Part shown: piece by piece, positions 44,466-55,951 of the stretch
Position numbering within the stretch: the stretch's first letter is position 1
Layout: each line of letters begins with the position of its first letter
Position numbers and translations under genes: made by a program
The notes under the pieces: model-generated
Seen by the model: the letters and a program-made list of their open reading frames with translations, nothing else
The model's database searches: none
Told to the model about the DNA's origin: nothing
DNA from: Pollenia angustigena
Lineage: Eukaryota > Arthropoda > Insecta > Diptera > Polleniidae
DNA length: 64,000 nt
Assembly (NCBI GenBank): GCA_930367215.1
Contig: OV884056.1
Location: forward strand, 233,235,127-233,299,126
Direction: 5' to 3'

Positions 44466-46515
44466 TTTATATAGTCGAAATATTCGAAAACCGGTTTCTA
44501 AAAAATGTCGAATAATTGACAACCCTATTTTTTTGAAAAAAAACTAATTTTTTGTATTTGTGTTAGTAGCAAATTTGAACGCTTATTACTCCGAAAATAT
44601 TGAATAGATTTTAATAAAATATATGTTGTGCACTTCTGTAAGTAAATAACTTTCAAATGGTGTATATTTTGTTCAAATCGGTTGACATATAGAGGAGGTA
44701 AGTGTTCCAAACTGTTTTGCCTTTGCCGATTTATGTATAGATATATTATCTTGTAGAAGCTCTATGTTCCCCAAAGGAATAAATAAAGGAAAAAAGTAGC
44801 ATGTAGGAGAAAGATAAATGCAAAAAAATTTGGCCCCAGGCAAATGAAACACCAATTCTTCATAACAAAAAATACTCTTGGACACATATGACAACAACAG
44901 TTCACAAAATTTTGTATCATAGGGAACAAATAGTTCAACACAATACACTACCAATTGGAGATATATCTGAAAAAGCTCAAGAAAAATGGAACAAAGACTG
45001 CTGTTTGTACAAACGTTTAAAGCAATGTTTGTAGAAATATAAAATCTTTTTAATACTTGGCAGACATGTTGGTGGATATTTGTGAAACTTTTTGTGGCGT
45101 CTAATGCTAAATGTATTCATTTCAGCGGAAACTTAGCAGAGTAAAGCCGTTGAAAAAGAAGCATTAATATAATTTTAAATAGTGAACTCAATTTTTTTAG
45201 CAGTATTGCTTGCCTCAATACACCTCGTTGGTTAAAAAGTATACTAAAACGGCACTTTTGAGGGCTAAAATGTTCTACGAATATTTTCTGCATAAACTTT
45301 CACTAGGGGTCTTCGAAAACTTAAAGCTTCTGCAATATATGTAAAATGCTTAATAAAGGTAAATTTAAAACTAGCATATATTTTAAGTTTTTACAAAAGC
45401 AGTGGTAATTTAGTCGAAACTTTTTTAATGCAAATTAATGCAAAAAAAAAAAACACTCGTATGGCATTTTTTTAAGAAAAATTAACCGTATATTTTTATT
45501 TTCTGGTGTAATTCTTGCCATTATTCAATGAATATGCCTTATAAGTTCTACTTATATTTTGCAAAACAAGCTAAACGAATTTTTTTTCGCAAAAATATTT
45601 AAATACTTTTCAAAACTCTTTGTCAGATTTACTCCACCAGTAGTCTAGTTTTATTTCCCGTTGCAAGTATTGAGGCTGGTTTTTTATGTTGCACAGTGCA
45701 ATTTACCTTAGCTCCTATGTTTAGCAGCCTTCTGTAAACTGTAAACGCTAAAACTAATTTCATCGCTGTATTAAAATATATTGAAATTTTTGTTTTTAAT
45801 GCCAGAAATCACTCTGCAGAATTTTGGGATGATTGGTCCATAACTAACCATGGCTCCAATATAAATTCCCCTCCGGAAAATCATTTAAGTTCTGCTTAAA
45901 ATTTTCGAATCGTAACATTTTACTCAATCTAGTTAAAATTGTTAAAAAAAGCTTAACATTTTCTGATTGTCTATCATTTATTTAATACAAAAGATCGAAT
46001 TACTAAAAAACTTAAGAAATATATGAAAATAAAAGTAAGCAAAATGTTGCGTATCTAAATTCAAAAATTAAAAAATTGATTTAAAAACTATTAACAGTTT
46101 AATCAAATAACCACAATACTAATTACTTTCGGAAAATTTTAAAAGAAAAGCGGAAAAATATGCGACTTTTCGACTGCTAAAAAGCGCTAAATCTAGCGCC
46201 AATGACGCTAAATTGGCTACTCTGTGCCCGGCTGCTTTACTAAAGAATTCCAAGTTTTAATTATTGTGTCGTTTTATTGTATTAACATTTTTGTAAACAT
46301 GTCTTAGCCACATAAACAAGGGCGGGCTGTGTTTTTTAAATGTACATGGAAATTCTATTGCCAATACATTTACAACAAAACAAACAGGCTTAGCGATCTA
46401 TTAAATAAGATTTTCCAGCCGGATGGTGTTGATTGCGAATTCCAAAGGTTTATTTCGAATAATTTGTATGCAAATGGGACGTTTTGACATAAATAATGCT
46501 TGCCGCTCTTTTTAA
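44466..46515. other. No gene; repeat fragments
   Basis: rep-C copy 2 at about 44540-44745 (TTTGCCTTTGCCGATTTAT). rep-A fragment at 45690-45975 (TTAGCAGCCTTCTGTAAACT, TAACCATGGCTCCAATATAA). Near 46090 a short SINE-tail-like end (CAAATAACCACAATACTAATT). Frames here have no recognisable product. Confidence 0.5.
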
Positions 46516-46523
46516 GGTAGCTC

Positions 46524-47850
46524 CAGTGATGCCAGGAAAAATTTCTAAAAATCCCTACGTGTGTCCAAAAAAAAATCCCTTTTTTCCCTATAACAAAAAA
46601 AAAAAATTCCCTGCACTTTTCCCTACGTTATAAATGTATTGTTTTTAGCGACAAGAAAACATATACATATTTATTTTGTTAGCATTTTGTACATATTTAT
46701 TATAATAACAAAAATGTAGTTTGTAAAATTTAAAATCAATTAAAAATCAAAAAAAGCAAATTTCGATCTACCAAAGGTTAAAATACAATTTGGTTTAAGG
46801 ATTGATGTTTGACTATTGACGTCAGCAGTCGTCGATGGCTGCGAGTGTAAGACGGCAAATCCCCCTGAGGAGATCGAGTGGTAGCGATCGAAACATGTCA
46901 GGGTAACCAGCCGCCTGGGTTCGAATCTCAGGTCAGTCAAGTATGAATGATTATCAACAACAATTTTAATTAATTTTCATGTTGTAAAATTCCTTTCTTC
47001 ATAAAAATAATTTAATGAAAATTTAATTTGATGAACTTAAGCCTGATTAAAAAATATTGAAAATTTGGGTTAAAAACCATAAATAGTTCAACAAAATTAC
47101 CACAATACTTATTATTATAATAAAATTTATTTATCAAAAAAACAATTAATTTCAAAAAAAAAAACACTGTGTGACGAATTTCTTTTTGACAGAAACGCCT
47201 CTATAAATCCTTTAATCTAGAACAAAACAGAGTCAAACTTCGTATTTGATTTCAAGAATACTTATTTTTAATAATTTTTTTTAACATAAGCATCTAATAA
47301 TTTTTAGCAAACTTGGAATAAATAAAAATAAATGTAAAATTAAAAAAAAATATATATTTTCTTCAGTTCCCTTGAACTTAAACATAAAAAAGGTCCTTTC
47401 ACAAGTAAATCATTAAATCCTAAAAAGTTTTCATTTTAAATTTTTTTAAAATTCGAAATTGTATATTTTCATCAAAAATAAGAGAATAGTTCGCAATGCG
47501 AACGCGAATATACATTACCACTTAATTATACATTAGGGGGTTGGAAGAATATTCGGGTACATGGTTTTAATATATGGATTGCAAGGCTGTTAGGACTCGT
47601 AGTATATAGTTTCATTCTAAAAATACTACATTTGTACTAAAATGCTATTGTATATGAAAAATGTTAATTCTTAAATGAAAATTATGTGAATATTTATCTA
47701 TTTTTCGATATTAGATTGGAAATGAAATATAATTTTGAAAATTCCCTACACTTGCCTTAAAATAAAAAATATGTCCTTTTTCCCCTACGCTTGAAATTTT
47801 TAGAACAAAGCCCTACAAAAAGGGAAAATTCCCTACATTTAGCATCACTG
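46524..47850. mobile_element. hAT-like non-autonomous element, perfect 8-bp duplication
   Basis: CAGTGATGC at the left and GCATCACTG at the right, flanked by identical GGTAGCTC at 46516-46523 and 47851-47858. Subterminal AATCCCT/AGGGAAAATT repeats (CCCTACG, TTTTCCCTA) cluster near both ends. An 8-bp duplication with CAGTG-type tips is the hAT signature. 1327 bp including a nested SINE. No transposase frame seen. Confidence 0.9.
46742..47111 (+). mobile_element. tRNA-derived SINE, nested in the hAT-like element
   Basis: From GCAAATTTCGATCTACC to AAATTACCACAATACT. tRNA-like core at about 46863-46935: GAGATCGAGTGGTAGCGATC (A box) and CTGGGTTCGAATCTCAGG (B box). The core is preceded by about 110 bp conserved between copies, so the promoter is not at the very 5' end. 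Relatives: 8795-9285, 52276-52587, 52793-53149. Confidence 0.75.
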
Positions 47851-47858
47851 GGTAGCTC

Positions 47859-48980
47859 AGTAGAAAATAAACTACTTACTTTTCTTAGAAAGGTAAACGA
47901 TATACTATACAAGTGTAGCATTCAGTATACTAGTATTGCAAAATGTTTTAATACCATAATGATAAAAAAAGAATAATATTTCTGCATTAATGAAAATTAA
48001 GACAAAAGTTGTTGCTCACTAAAAACCCTCTTCGGTCGTCTTTTTGGTTTATTTGTAAGATTTTCTATATCTTTGTTATTTGCAAAACAATGAAGTTATC
48101 ATTCAGAAATTGGTTTACTTTTAATGTAGACAAATAAAGTGCCAGGCGACAAACCAGTTACCAACCACGGCTTAGACATAATTTTATTTACAAAGCTCTC
48201 TAAAATTTTTCAACTGAACAAAGCTTTTGACCGAACTCCGACACTGAATCCGAGCATTCTTTCGGACTCTTAAAATAAGTATACAAGTATTGTTGTTTCT
48301 GTAAAATAAAAAAAAAAAACAGCTGTTTTTTGTATGTAAACAAAACCTAACACTTTTTTAATTCAGTTCAGCTTAAAAATATTTGATTACAATAATATTT
48401 CTTTATTTATTATTGCGCGTTAAATCTTTTTGTTAAAGTAATTATTATATGTTTTATTTCTTTTGTTTATTTTTGTTAACATACGCATTTAAAAAAGATT
48501 TTTTTGGCATAAAAGAATTTTATTAACAAACATGTTTATTGATTTATCTGCTTAAACAACGACATTATTTTTCTAAAACGCAAAATGTTGATTTTTTTTT
48601 AAATATTTAAATCAACAAAAATAAACAAAAAAAAAATATTTTTCCAAATAATAAAAAACTTAAAAGAAATATTCAATGCGAAAACATAAAAAACGATAAA
48701 TATTGTTTTTAAAATAAATTTTCTTTAAAATGGTGTTTACACACAAGACAGCTGTTTTTGTTTGTCTCTCCAACAAAGTTAATACCCATTATTATTGATG
48801 GGTACAACTGTACCTTTATAAACAGAATGAGCTAAGTTTTTTGAAATTTTTTACAATTTTTTTTAATAATTTTTTTACGATAATATGATTAAATTTGCTA
48901 CATTCGTTTCAATTATCATAAGGACGAACCCTACTCATATAGTAAACCACTGAACCGATTTTGCAGAAATTTTCACACTA
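47859..48980. other. No gene; one arm of a distant inverted repeat
   Basis: 48385-48500 (TTTATTATTGCGCGTTAAAT, CTTTTGTTTATTTTTGTTAA) is the complement of 51245-51362. Otherwise AT-rich DNA without supported features. Confidence 0.55.
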
Positions 48981-49818
48981 CACACAGAAAAAAATCAATG
49001 TTAATTCGTTCAAAACAAGGTTGATTTTAAAATTTTCAGTAGTGATTTTGCTTCATTGTTGTTTCATGTTAATTTAACATGATTTTACAATAACTTGCAA
49101 ACAAAATTTTTTCCTTTTAAAATAACTATAATTCATGTTAATTTAACATTTTAACATTGCAGTAAAGTTAGAAAAAAGTGTCATTTATATTGAAATAACT
49201 ATCCGAATCACGTTGAATGAAAGTTATTTCAAGTTGAAACAACGTGAATTTCATGTAGAATCAAATTGGTTTGAGTGTGTTTTAACAGTGTGAAGAAGCT
49301 TCAGAGACAACATATGCATTTATTTAGGAATAATTCAAAACACTTACCCCTGTAACACATGTTTCACTTATTTTGTATCTCCTCTGTTAACAGAAGCATC
49401 AGCAGAATGGCCCGATATGGTTTTCGTCATCATTCTACTTTGAAAACTTGATGTACTATTTAACTAAATAATTTTAATTAAAAGAATACGGGAATTGTCT
49501 TCTTTTTATAACATACTTTAAACATGAAAATACAAAAATGTACATACTTAAATATGTATGTATGCATGTTAATTTAACAAGATAAGCTTTTGATTTTAAT
49601 ATAAAACAGGTTTTTATGGATTCAATATTGTACAATGTTATTTTAACAGTGAATAATATTAAATAAACGTGACTTAAGGTTATTTTAATATTTTTCATTT
49701 AAAATTAATATGAAATAATGATAAATTTAAATAAAGGGCATACTTTTGCAGAAATTTACCATGATTCTCAATCAACATTTCGCCATGTTGTTTTAACATT
49801 GGTATTTTTTTCTGTGTG
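48981..49818. mobile_element. CACAG-tipped MITE, 838 bp, TA duplication
   Basis: CACACAGAAAAAAAT…TTTTTTTCTGTGTG between TA at 48979-48980 and TA at 49819-49820. CATGTTAATTTAACATG-like motifs recur inside (49067, 49133, 49566), with GTTGTTTTAACAT near the right end. Confidence 0.75.
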
Positions 49819-50166
49819 TACCACAACAGTACGCAAAGAACAATATGGCGGCGCGGTAAAATACCAAATACACCATACTGTACAATCAATAATGTACAGA
49901 ACGGTTGCAGAAAAAGTTAACAAATGCAGCAAAAAGATTGGTTATCAATAGAAAACATATGTCTTAAAGCGAGCTGTACTGGAAAAGGGAGCGTGGAACC
50001 TTGTGGAAATTAAAAAATGCTTTGTAATTAATACATGAAATCTGTTTTAACAAATAGTAATGCATTTTATCTTAATGGGGGTAGCGAAGCGATTGCCATG
50101 CAAATGCATGACTTAACTCAAAATAGGCACAATACACTTGAACTTCTATAAAAAATATCAGTGTTA

Positions 50167-50405
50167 CACAGAAAAAATTCTCCAAAATTTTTCACCAATT
50201 AAAGCATTAATCAAAAATAAAATAAGTTTTAATTAAAAATTAAATCAAGTGAATTAAACGTTTAATCAAGTAAATTAAACGTTTAATTAATGCTATTAAC
50301 TGGTTTAATTGATACTATTAATTTGTTTACTGGTGCAAATTTAATTAATTTTTTAATTAATATCACAAATTTTTTAATGAAAATCCATTTTTATTTTTTT
50401 CTGTG
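50167..50405. mobile_element. CACAG-tipped MITE, 239 bp, TA duplication
   Basis: CACAGAAAAAATTCTCC…TTTTTTCTGTG between TA at 50165-50166 and 50406-50407. The interior is made of TTTAATTAAA blocks and AAGTGAATTAAACGTTTAAT units, shared with 50815-51084 and 13355-13600. Confidence 0.85.
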
Positions 50406-50544
50406 TAGAATTAATAACAACAAAAAACACTGATATTTTTTTTGGAAAAACAAGTGTATTGTACCTAGTTAAGTCACTTTTGAACTGGGTGTGCGACATG
50501 CAATGGAATCGCATCACTAGTGCTTATATGAAGGGGTTAAAAAA

Positions 50545-50785
50545 AAGTTTCTGCTTACACTATCACACATAAACATGCGTTTGTTTAAAATGCAATCCTG
50601 AAAAATTGAAAAGTATTATTGTTTTGAAAAATTTCAGAAAATTATGAAATCGTATGGGATGTCAAATTGTTTTTCGTTATACTTGTCATTTTCATGACAC
50701 ATTGCATTTACACTATCACACTTTCTCATATTACTTTAGTGTTTGACATGTATAAGTACAACATATAATAGTGTTAACTAGCCTT
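50545..50785. mobile_element. MITE with TTACACTAT motif, copy 2, inverted
   Basis: GCTTACACTATCACAC … TAATAGTGTTAACTAGCC. The interior ATCGTATGGGATGTCAAATT and GACACATTGCATTTACACTA match the complement of 17290-17400. Confidence 0.6.
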
Positions 50786-50814
50786 TAACAGAAACCTCAT
50801 AACATTATTTTCTA

Positions 50815-51084
50815 CACAGAAAAAAATTTTGCACCAGTAAACGCATTAATCAGAAATAAAATCAGTTTTAATTAAAAATTTAATCACGTGAATGAAACGT
50901 TTAATCAAGAGAATTAAACATTTAATCAAGTGTATTAAACGTTTAATTGACAAGATTAACTTGCACCAGTATTACAAATTACAAATTACACTTGATTAAA
51001 CGTTAAATTCACTTGATTAAATTTTTAATTAAAACTGATTTTATTTTTGATTAATGCGTTTACTGGTGCAAAAGTTTTTCTGTG
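50815..51084. mobile_element. CACAG-tipped MITE, 270 bp, TA duplication
   Basis: CACAGAAAAAAATTTTGCAC…GTGCAAAAGTTTTTCTGTG between TA at 50813-50814 and 51085-51086. Almost fully palindromic (ACCAGTAAACGCATTAATCA and complement at the right). Confidence 0.9.
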
Positions 51085-51239
51085 TAAGGTATCAAATGGT
51101 CGTCATTTTTTTAGTTCTTCGATATACAGAACTGTGACCATACATTTATGTATATAAATATATAAAAAAAAATTTTGTCAATGCCAAAAAAGAGTCTGGA
51201 TTGAGGTATTTCAACAACAACAATATTTTTTTAACTTAA

Positions 51240-51400
51240 AATATTTTTAAAATGCGTATGTTAACAAAAATAAACAAAGGAAATAAAACAAATAATAATA
51301 ACTTTAACAAAAAGATTTAATGCGCAATAATAAATAAAGAAATTTTATTGTATTAAAAATATTTTTTTTTTTAACTGCGACTTGTTGTGTAAATTTTTTT
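51240..51400. repeat. Inverted partner of 48385-48500
   Basis: GTTAACAAAAATAAACAAAG and TTTAATGCGCAATAATAAAT mirror the arm at 48385-48500 across about 2.8 kb that holds three CACAG MITEs and the 50545 MITE. Confidence 0.75.
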
Positions 51401-51429
51401 AAGATGAATTGAATTTAAAAATTTACATA

Positions 51430-52260
51430 CCAAAGTGTACAAAGTTTGTCATTCCGTGTGAAAGTATATATATTCTGGGTCCTTGAGTAATTCTAAGTCG
51501 ATTTAACCATGTCCGTCTGTCTGTCCGTCTGTTGAAGACACGCTCACTTTCGAAAAACTCAAAAGAACTAAACAAACTGGGTGTCAAATTGCTTGTAGTT
51601 ATCCTAAGCAATTTGGGATTGAAATCCAGGATCAGAGCTATGAGCCAAAATGTGGAACCACCACCTAAAAAAAGTTGATAATTTTGTTTCAAAAACCAAC
51701 ATAATTAGTGGAACAACACACGGAAAGATATAAGATTTTGCAAAAATAAGTTTTATTCGACTGGGAATCACGGTGTAAAATTTCGCGAAGATCCGTCCGT
51801 AGTTTACCCTAGGCCCCATATGAACCCTACTCCCGGGAAACAGTAAAGTACGCCCAAAACCGTTAAAAAAAATTGCTATCATAACAAAATTTAGTACATC
51901 ACAGTTTTATAGGACAAGAAATAAGAATATAAAGTTTCGTGAAGATCGATTCATAATTTACCCTAGGCCTCATATAAACCCTACTACCGGAAAGCAGTTA
52001 AGTACGCCTAAAATCATAATCACCAATGCTATAATAATAGAAATTGGTACGTCACAGTTTTATAGGACTGGAAATGACGATGTCAAATTTCGTGAAGATC
52101 GGTCCCTTTATTTACCCCATATAAAACCTACCTCCCGGAAAACAATTTAGTATGCCTAAAACCGTACAAAATAATGTTATCAGAATAAGACCATGATTGT
52201 CGGTCAGAAATTTAATATAGGTCTAAACCGCAACCATTTTTGATGCAGATGACTGTTTTT
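51430..52260 (+). repeat. Interspersed repeat rep-A, copy 4
   Basis: Begins with TTTGTCATTCCGTGTGAAA and GTCCGTCTGTCTGTCCGTCT, then three units with TTACCCTAGGCC(C/T)CATAT, CCGGAAA(A/G)CAGTT and TTTCGTGAAGATCG. It is the most complete copy in the window. Confidence 0.8.
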
Positions 52261-52275
52261 ATAAAAATAAATTAA

Positions 52276-52587
52276 TTATTTAATATTTTTAAATAGGCTT
52301 AAGTTCATGAAATTTAATTTTTCATTAAATTATTTTTATTAAGAAAGGAATTTTACAACATGAAAATTAATTAAAATTGTTATTGATAATCTTTCATTCT
52401 TGACGTGGCTGGGGCTCGAACCCCGGCCGGCAGGTTACCATGACATGTTTCGATTGCAACCACTCAATCTCCTCAGATGGATTTGCCGTCTTACACTCGC
52501 AGCCATCGACGACTGCTGACGTCAATAGTCAAACATCAATCCTTAAACCAAATTGTATTCTAACATTTGGTAGATCGAAATTTGCTT
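52276..52587 (-). mobile_element. tRNA-derived SINE copy
   Basis: Same family as 46742-47111, minus strand. The core GGCTCGAACCCCGGCC and CAACCACTCAATCTCCTC are complements of the B and A boxes. It ends GGTAGATCGAAATTTGCTTT. Confidence 0.8.
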
Positions 52588-52792
52588 TCCTGAATGATTA
52601 TCCATTTTAATTGATTTTACATGTTTTTTCCTTACTTCTGTTTTTTCGTACTTTTGTCAAGAATTTTTCTTGAAGTCCAAGTACATTTTTTGTTTTTTCA
52701 TTTTGTCTTTTTTTCTTTTCTGTTGACCTTTTTCAGCACAACTTGAATGACAAATGTACACATAGAGCTCGTGCCTTAGCTTTAACAATAAT

Positions 52793-53149
52793 TAGTATTG
52801 TGGTTATTTTGTTGAACTATTTATGGTTTTTAATCCAAATTTTTAATATTTTTAATTAGGCTTAAGTTCATGAAATTTAATTCTTCATTATATTATTTTT
52901 ATGAAGAAAGGAATTTTACAACATGAAAATTAATTAAAATTGTTATTGATAATCTTTCATTCTTGACGTGGCTGGGGCTCGAACCCCGGCCGGCAGGTTA
53001 CAATGACATGTTTCGATTGCAACCACTCAATCTCCTCAGATGGATTTGCCGTCTTACACTCGCAGCCATCGACGACTGCTGACGTCAATAGTCAAACATC
53101 AATCCTTAAACCAAATTGTATTCTAACATTTGGTAGATCGAAATTTGCT
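52793..53149 (-). mobile_element. tRNA-derived SINE copy, full length
   Basis: From TAGTATTGTGGTTATTTTGT to GGTAGATCGAAATTTGCTTT. Almost identical to the copy 500 bp to the left over the shared part, so either a recent second insertion or a local duplication. Confidence 0.8.
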
Positions 53150-53231
53150 TTAAACCCCAATATATTTTAGTGGGGGATTATTTAATTTCCAAATATATAA
53201 TGAAAACGTTTTTGGGCGCAAGGATTTATCC

Positions 53232-53545
53232 ACTTTGGTATACAGAACACCGGCTTCGATAAATAAAGCTGCTCTGCATAACCGGCCTTCAGCCCTGCGC
53301 AATGGTTTTCTTCTTTATGGTATACCAAACACCGGCTTCGCTAACTAAAGCTTCTCTGCGTATCCAGGTCGAGTGTGTATTTTTATACTATAGAGAAGAA
53401 AATACTGGCACTATGCAGAGAAGCTTTAGTTAGCGAAGCCGGGGTTTGTTATACCATAGAGGAAAAAGTCATTGCGCCCGGCCGAAGGCCGGCTATGCAG
53501 AAAAGCCTTAGTTGGCGAAGCTTGTGTTTGGTATATCATACCATG
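53232..53545. repeat. GC-rich palindrome with GGCTTCGCTAACTAAAGC modules
   Basis: Left modules (CACCGGCTTCG, TAAAGCTTCTCTGCG, GGTATACCA) are mirrored at 53404-53545 (CGCAGAGAAGC-type, CGAAGCCGG, TTATACCAT). Style and phrases (GGCTTCGCTGAATAAAG) resemble the inner palindromes of the foldback elements. Confidence 0.75.
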
Positions 53546-53599
53546 ATATTAATCGCGTGATTTTTGAAAGCAAAACTGAATAATTAATTGTATTACATA

Positions 53600-53830
53600 T
53601 ATCGGGCTCTTATTTCATTTCAGAAATTGGGGTTTTATTTCATATGAAATAAGCCCCCAAAAATTAGGGAATTATTTCATTTATTTTTGGGGCGTTATTT
53701 TATTTTGTTGGGGCCTAGTTTCATTTCCAAAATTGGGGCTTTATTGCATATGAAATAATGCCCCACGATTTGGGGGGTTATTTCATTATTTTTTTGGGGG
53801 GTTATATTTTGGGGGGTTATTTCATGCCGC
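53600..53830. repeat. Clustered GGGG-TTATTTCAT repeats
   Basis: Imperfect units of about 20-40 bp (GGGGTTTTATTTCATATGAA, GGGGGGTTATTTCATT). The same cluster type makes up both ends of the foldback element at 60502-61697. Confidence 0.75.
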
Positions 53831-53831
53831 C

Positions 53832-54489
53832 CGATTTTTTATTTTGTGGCTTTTTACAATTTTTCTTAATGTAAATAAAATAGCGGAGTTCAATATTTGG
53901 CTTGCAAAAGAGCAAATGCAAAATATCGTAACACTATTATAAAATAAAACGAAATCTCTGTGTGTTTTGTTGTTGGATTTTACTATGATATTGTGCACTA
54001 TAACATCACTAATACTGAACTCCGCCAATATTTTAATTTTTTTAATTTTTTAAAACTTATTATTTTTTTATGGAAATTCATCTTTAAATTGTTTAACCGC
54101 TCACATATAAAACAAACGAAACAACTGATTCAAAATTATTTGTTTTTAATTTTTTATTTTTTATTTTTTTTTTATTATTGCATCTTTAACATAATATGAT
54201 TAATGTATAGAAAGCTATCATGTTATGGCTATTAAAAGTCATGATATTGTTGCCAGTATTATAATATGTTTTGAAAGTGATCATAATTTAGATGTTAGAA
54301 AAATAATTATTTTTCGGTCAACAATACACAAATTTATAATTGCGATAAACATTGATATGTTTACAGTAACTATAATATTGTTGATATCAAATAAAAATAA
54401 CAATTATTTGTGTACGACAACAATACATTGTTACAATCAACATAGTGTTGTTGCCGTAACGATACCCAACCATATTTTTTCTCTGCGTG
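53832..54489. mobile_element. TIR element with TTTTTTCTCTGCGTG end, partial copy
   Basis: The right end CCAACCATATTTTTTCTCTG, CGTG is followed by TA at 54490-54491. The sequence (TGTGGCTTTTTACAATTTTT, CACTAATACTGAACTCCGCC, AAAATAATTATTTTTCGGTC) is shared with 55952-57703. The left tip is not seen. Confidence 0.65.
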
Positions 54490-54749
54490 TATCAAAGATT
54501 CCGCACAGCCGAATAGAGCACTCTACCTATAATCTAGAAATTAAGAAGATTATTTTGTAAATCCCTTCACATTGCGATGAAATTTTTGTCTTATAAAATT
54601 TTTTGAATTTTAAAAATTTTTGTTAAATTATTTTGCAAATTATTAAATCATTCGTTAAGAAAAAAATAACAATCAGGTAAAAAGGCCACCGCATTTGGGG
54701 AGAAAATCTATATTTTCGTCTAAAAGGTTTTTTTTTAAATCTACTCCTA

Positions 54750-55530
54750 CACTCACAATATTATTACAATAACGGACTGTATTTTTTTTTAAGAAGTATT
54801 CCGTTCAGTAATTTTAAATAAATTAACATTTAAAATTCCAAGCAAATTTATTTTAAACTGATTCTAACAGTTATTCAAATAACTAAGTGCATATTAATAC
54901 GGATTTTCAGTTGCAGTTAATATTGTCCGTTGATTAAGTTAAATTCTTCTTAATGTAAAATTAAACGAAAATGTAATTTAAAGTAACGAAAAGTTCATTT
55001 AATTTTTACTGTCAAAAATTTAACCGCGAATTTCGTAAAAACCAATGAACATTCAGTTATTTTATACGATTTACATAACTACCAAAAATAAATTTTTACT
55101 TATCTATATCAATGATTTGCTTATTTTGAGTAAAACAATTTTGAGGTTCCATTTGTTAAAATAATTTAGTAAAATAGTTGCGAAGCCATATCGGTCATGC
55201 TGCTGGTATCTTATAATTGAGAGTTCTTCTGTAGACAACGTGGTCAGTACAACAAAAGTGTGAATAACAAGCGGACAGGTGTCTGTCTAATGAAATAAAA
55301 GAAAATTATTGAATTTAATTAATAACTGAATATTCCTTTGTTTTTACGGGAATATTCAGTTAATTTTGTGATAGGTAATTTATATAAAATAACTGAAAAT
55401 TCATTTGTTTTTAAGGAACATGAAGAAGAATATTTGACAGTAAAAATTAAATGAACTTTTCGTTAAAAACAAATGAAAAATAAGTAGACCGAGTTTTAAC
55501 TGAATTTTCATTTATTTTATATTGTGAGTG
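54750..55530. mobile_element. TIR element, 781 bp, TA duplication
   Basis: CACTCACAATATTATTAC at the left and ATATTGTGAGTG at the right between TA at 54748-54749 and 55531-55532. The interior is palindromic in blocks (TTTTTACTGTCAAA near 55008; TTTGACAGTAAAAA near 55434). Confidence 0.8.
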
Positions 55531-55869
55531 TACTCTAGTGTAGTCATCACTTATCTGCAGTTATATTTTTTGAAAGTTTATGTTCCTAAAAATTCCTTAC
55601 GACACAGATCGAAAGAAATCTTTAGTTGTTATTGTAAATTTTAATGCACATTCAAAAAAGTACGCAAAGAGTCATTTTGCTATAACCTCCTGAAAAACGC
55701 ACAAAATAGTTGAAACCTTTCTCATGTGTACTTCTGAACGTGAAGATTTCAAAGATGCAATTACCTCAAATGTGGGCTAGGTCAACTTAAGTACTTTTTT
55801 CTTTTTGGCACATAATTAAGAAAATTTATGCAGTGCATCCAATAAGTTGTTAATATATTTCGTTGACTA

Positions 55870-55949
55870 TATCTAATAAACTTAGTAGTTAACCCTTATG
55901 TGAATGGCAAAAAAACACCCTTAACAGCATTGCAAGGTACCCGGGTACC
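55870..55949. repeat. Repeat with GGTACCCGGGTACC palindrome (partner 62370-62590)
   Basis: ACCCTTATGTGAATGGC, ACACCCTTAACAGCATTGCA and AGGTACCCGGGTACCT are mirrored at 62375-62415 and 62555-62580, 6 kb away. Confidence 0.65.
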
Positions 55950-55951
55950 TA

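Noticed and set aside
54225..54560. 111-residue ORF (MAIKSHDIVASIIICFESDH)
   Set aside because: The sequence is the interior of a TIR element shared with 57430-57700, where the frame is broken. No domain is seen.
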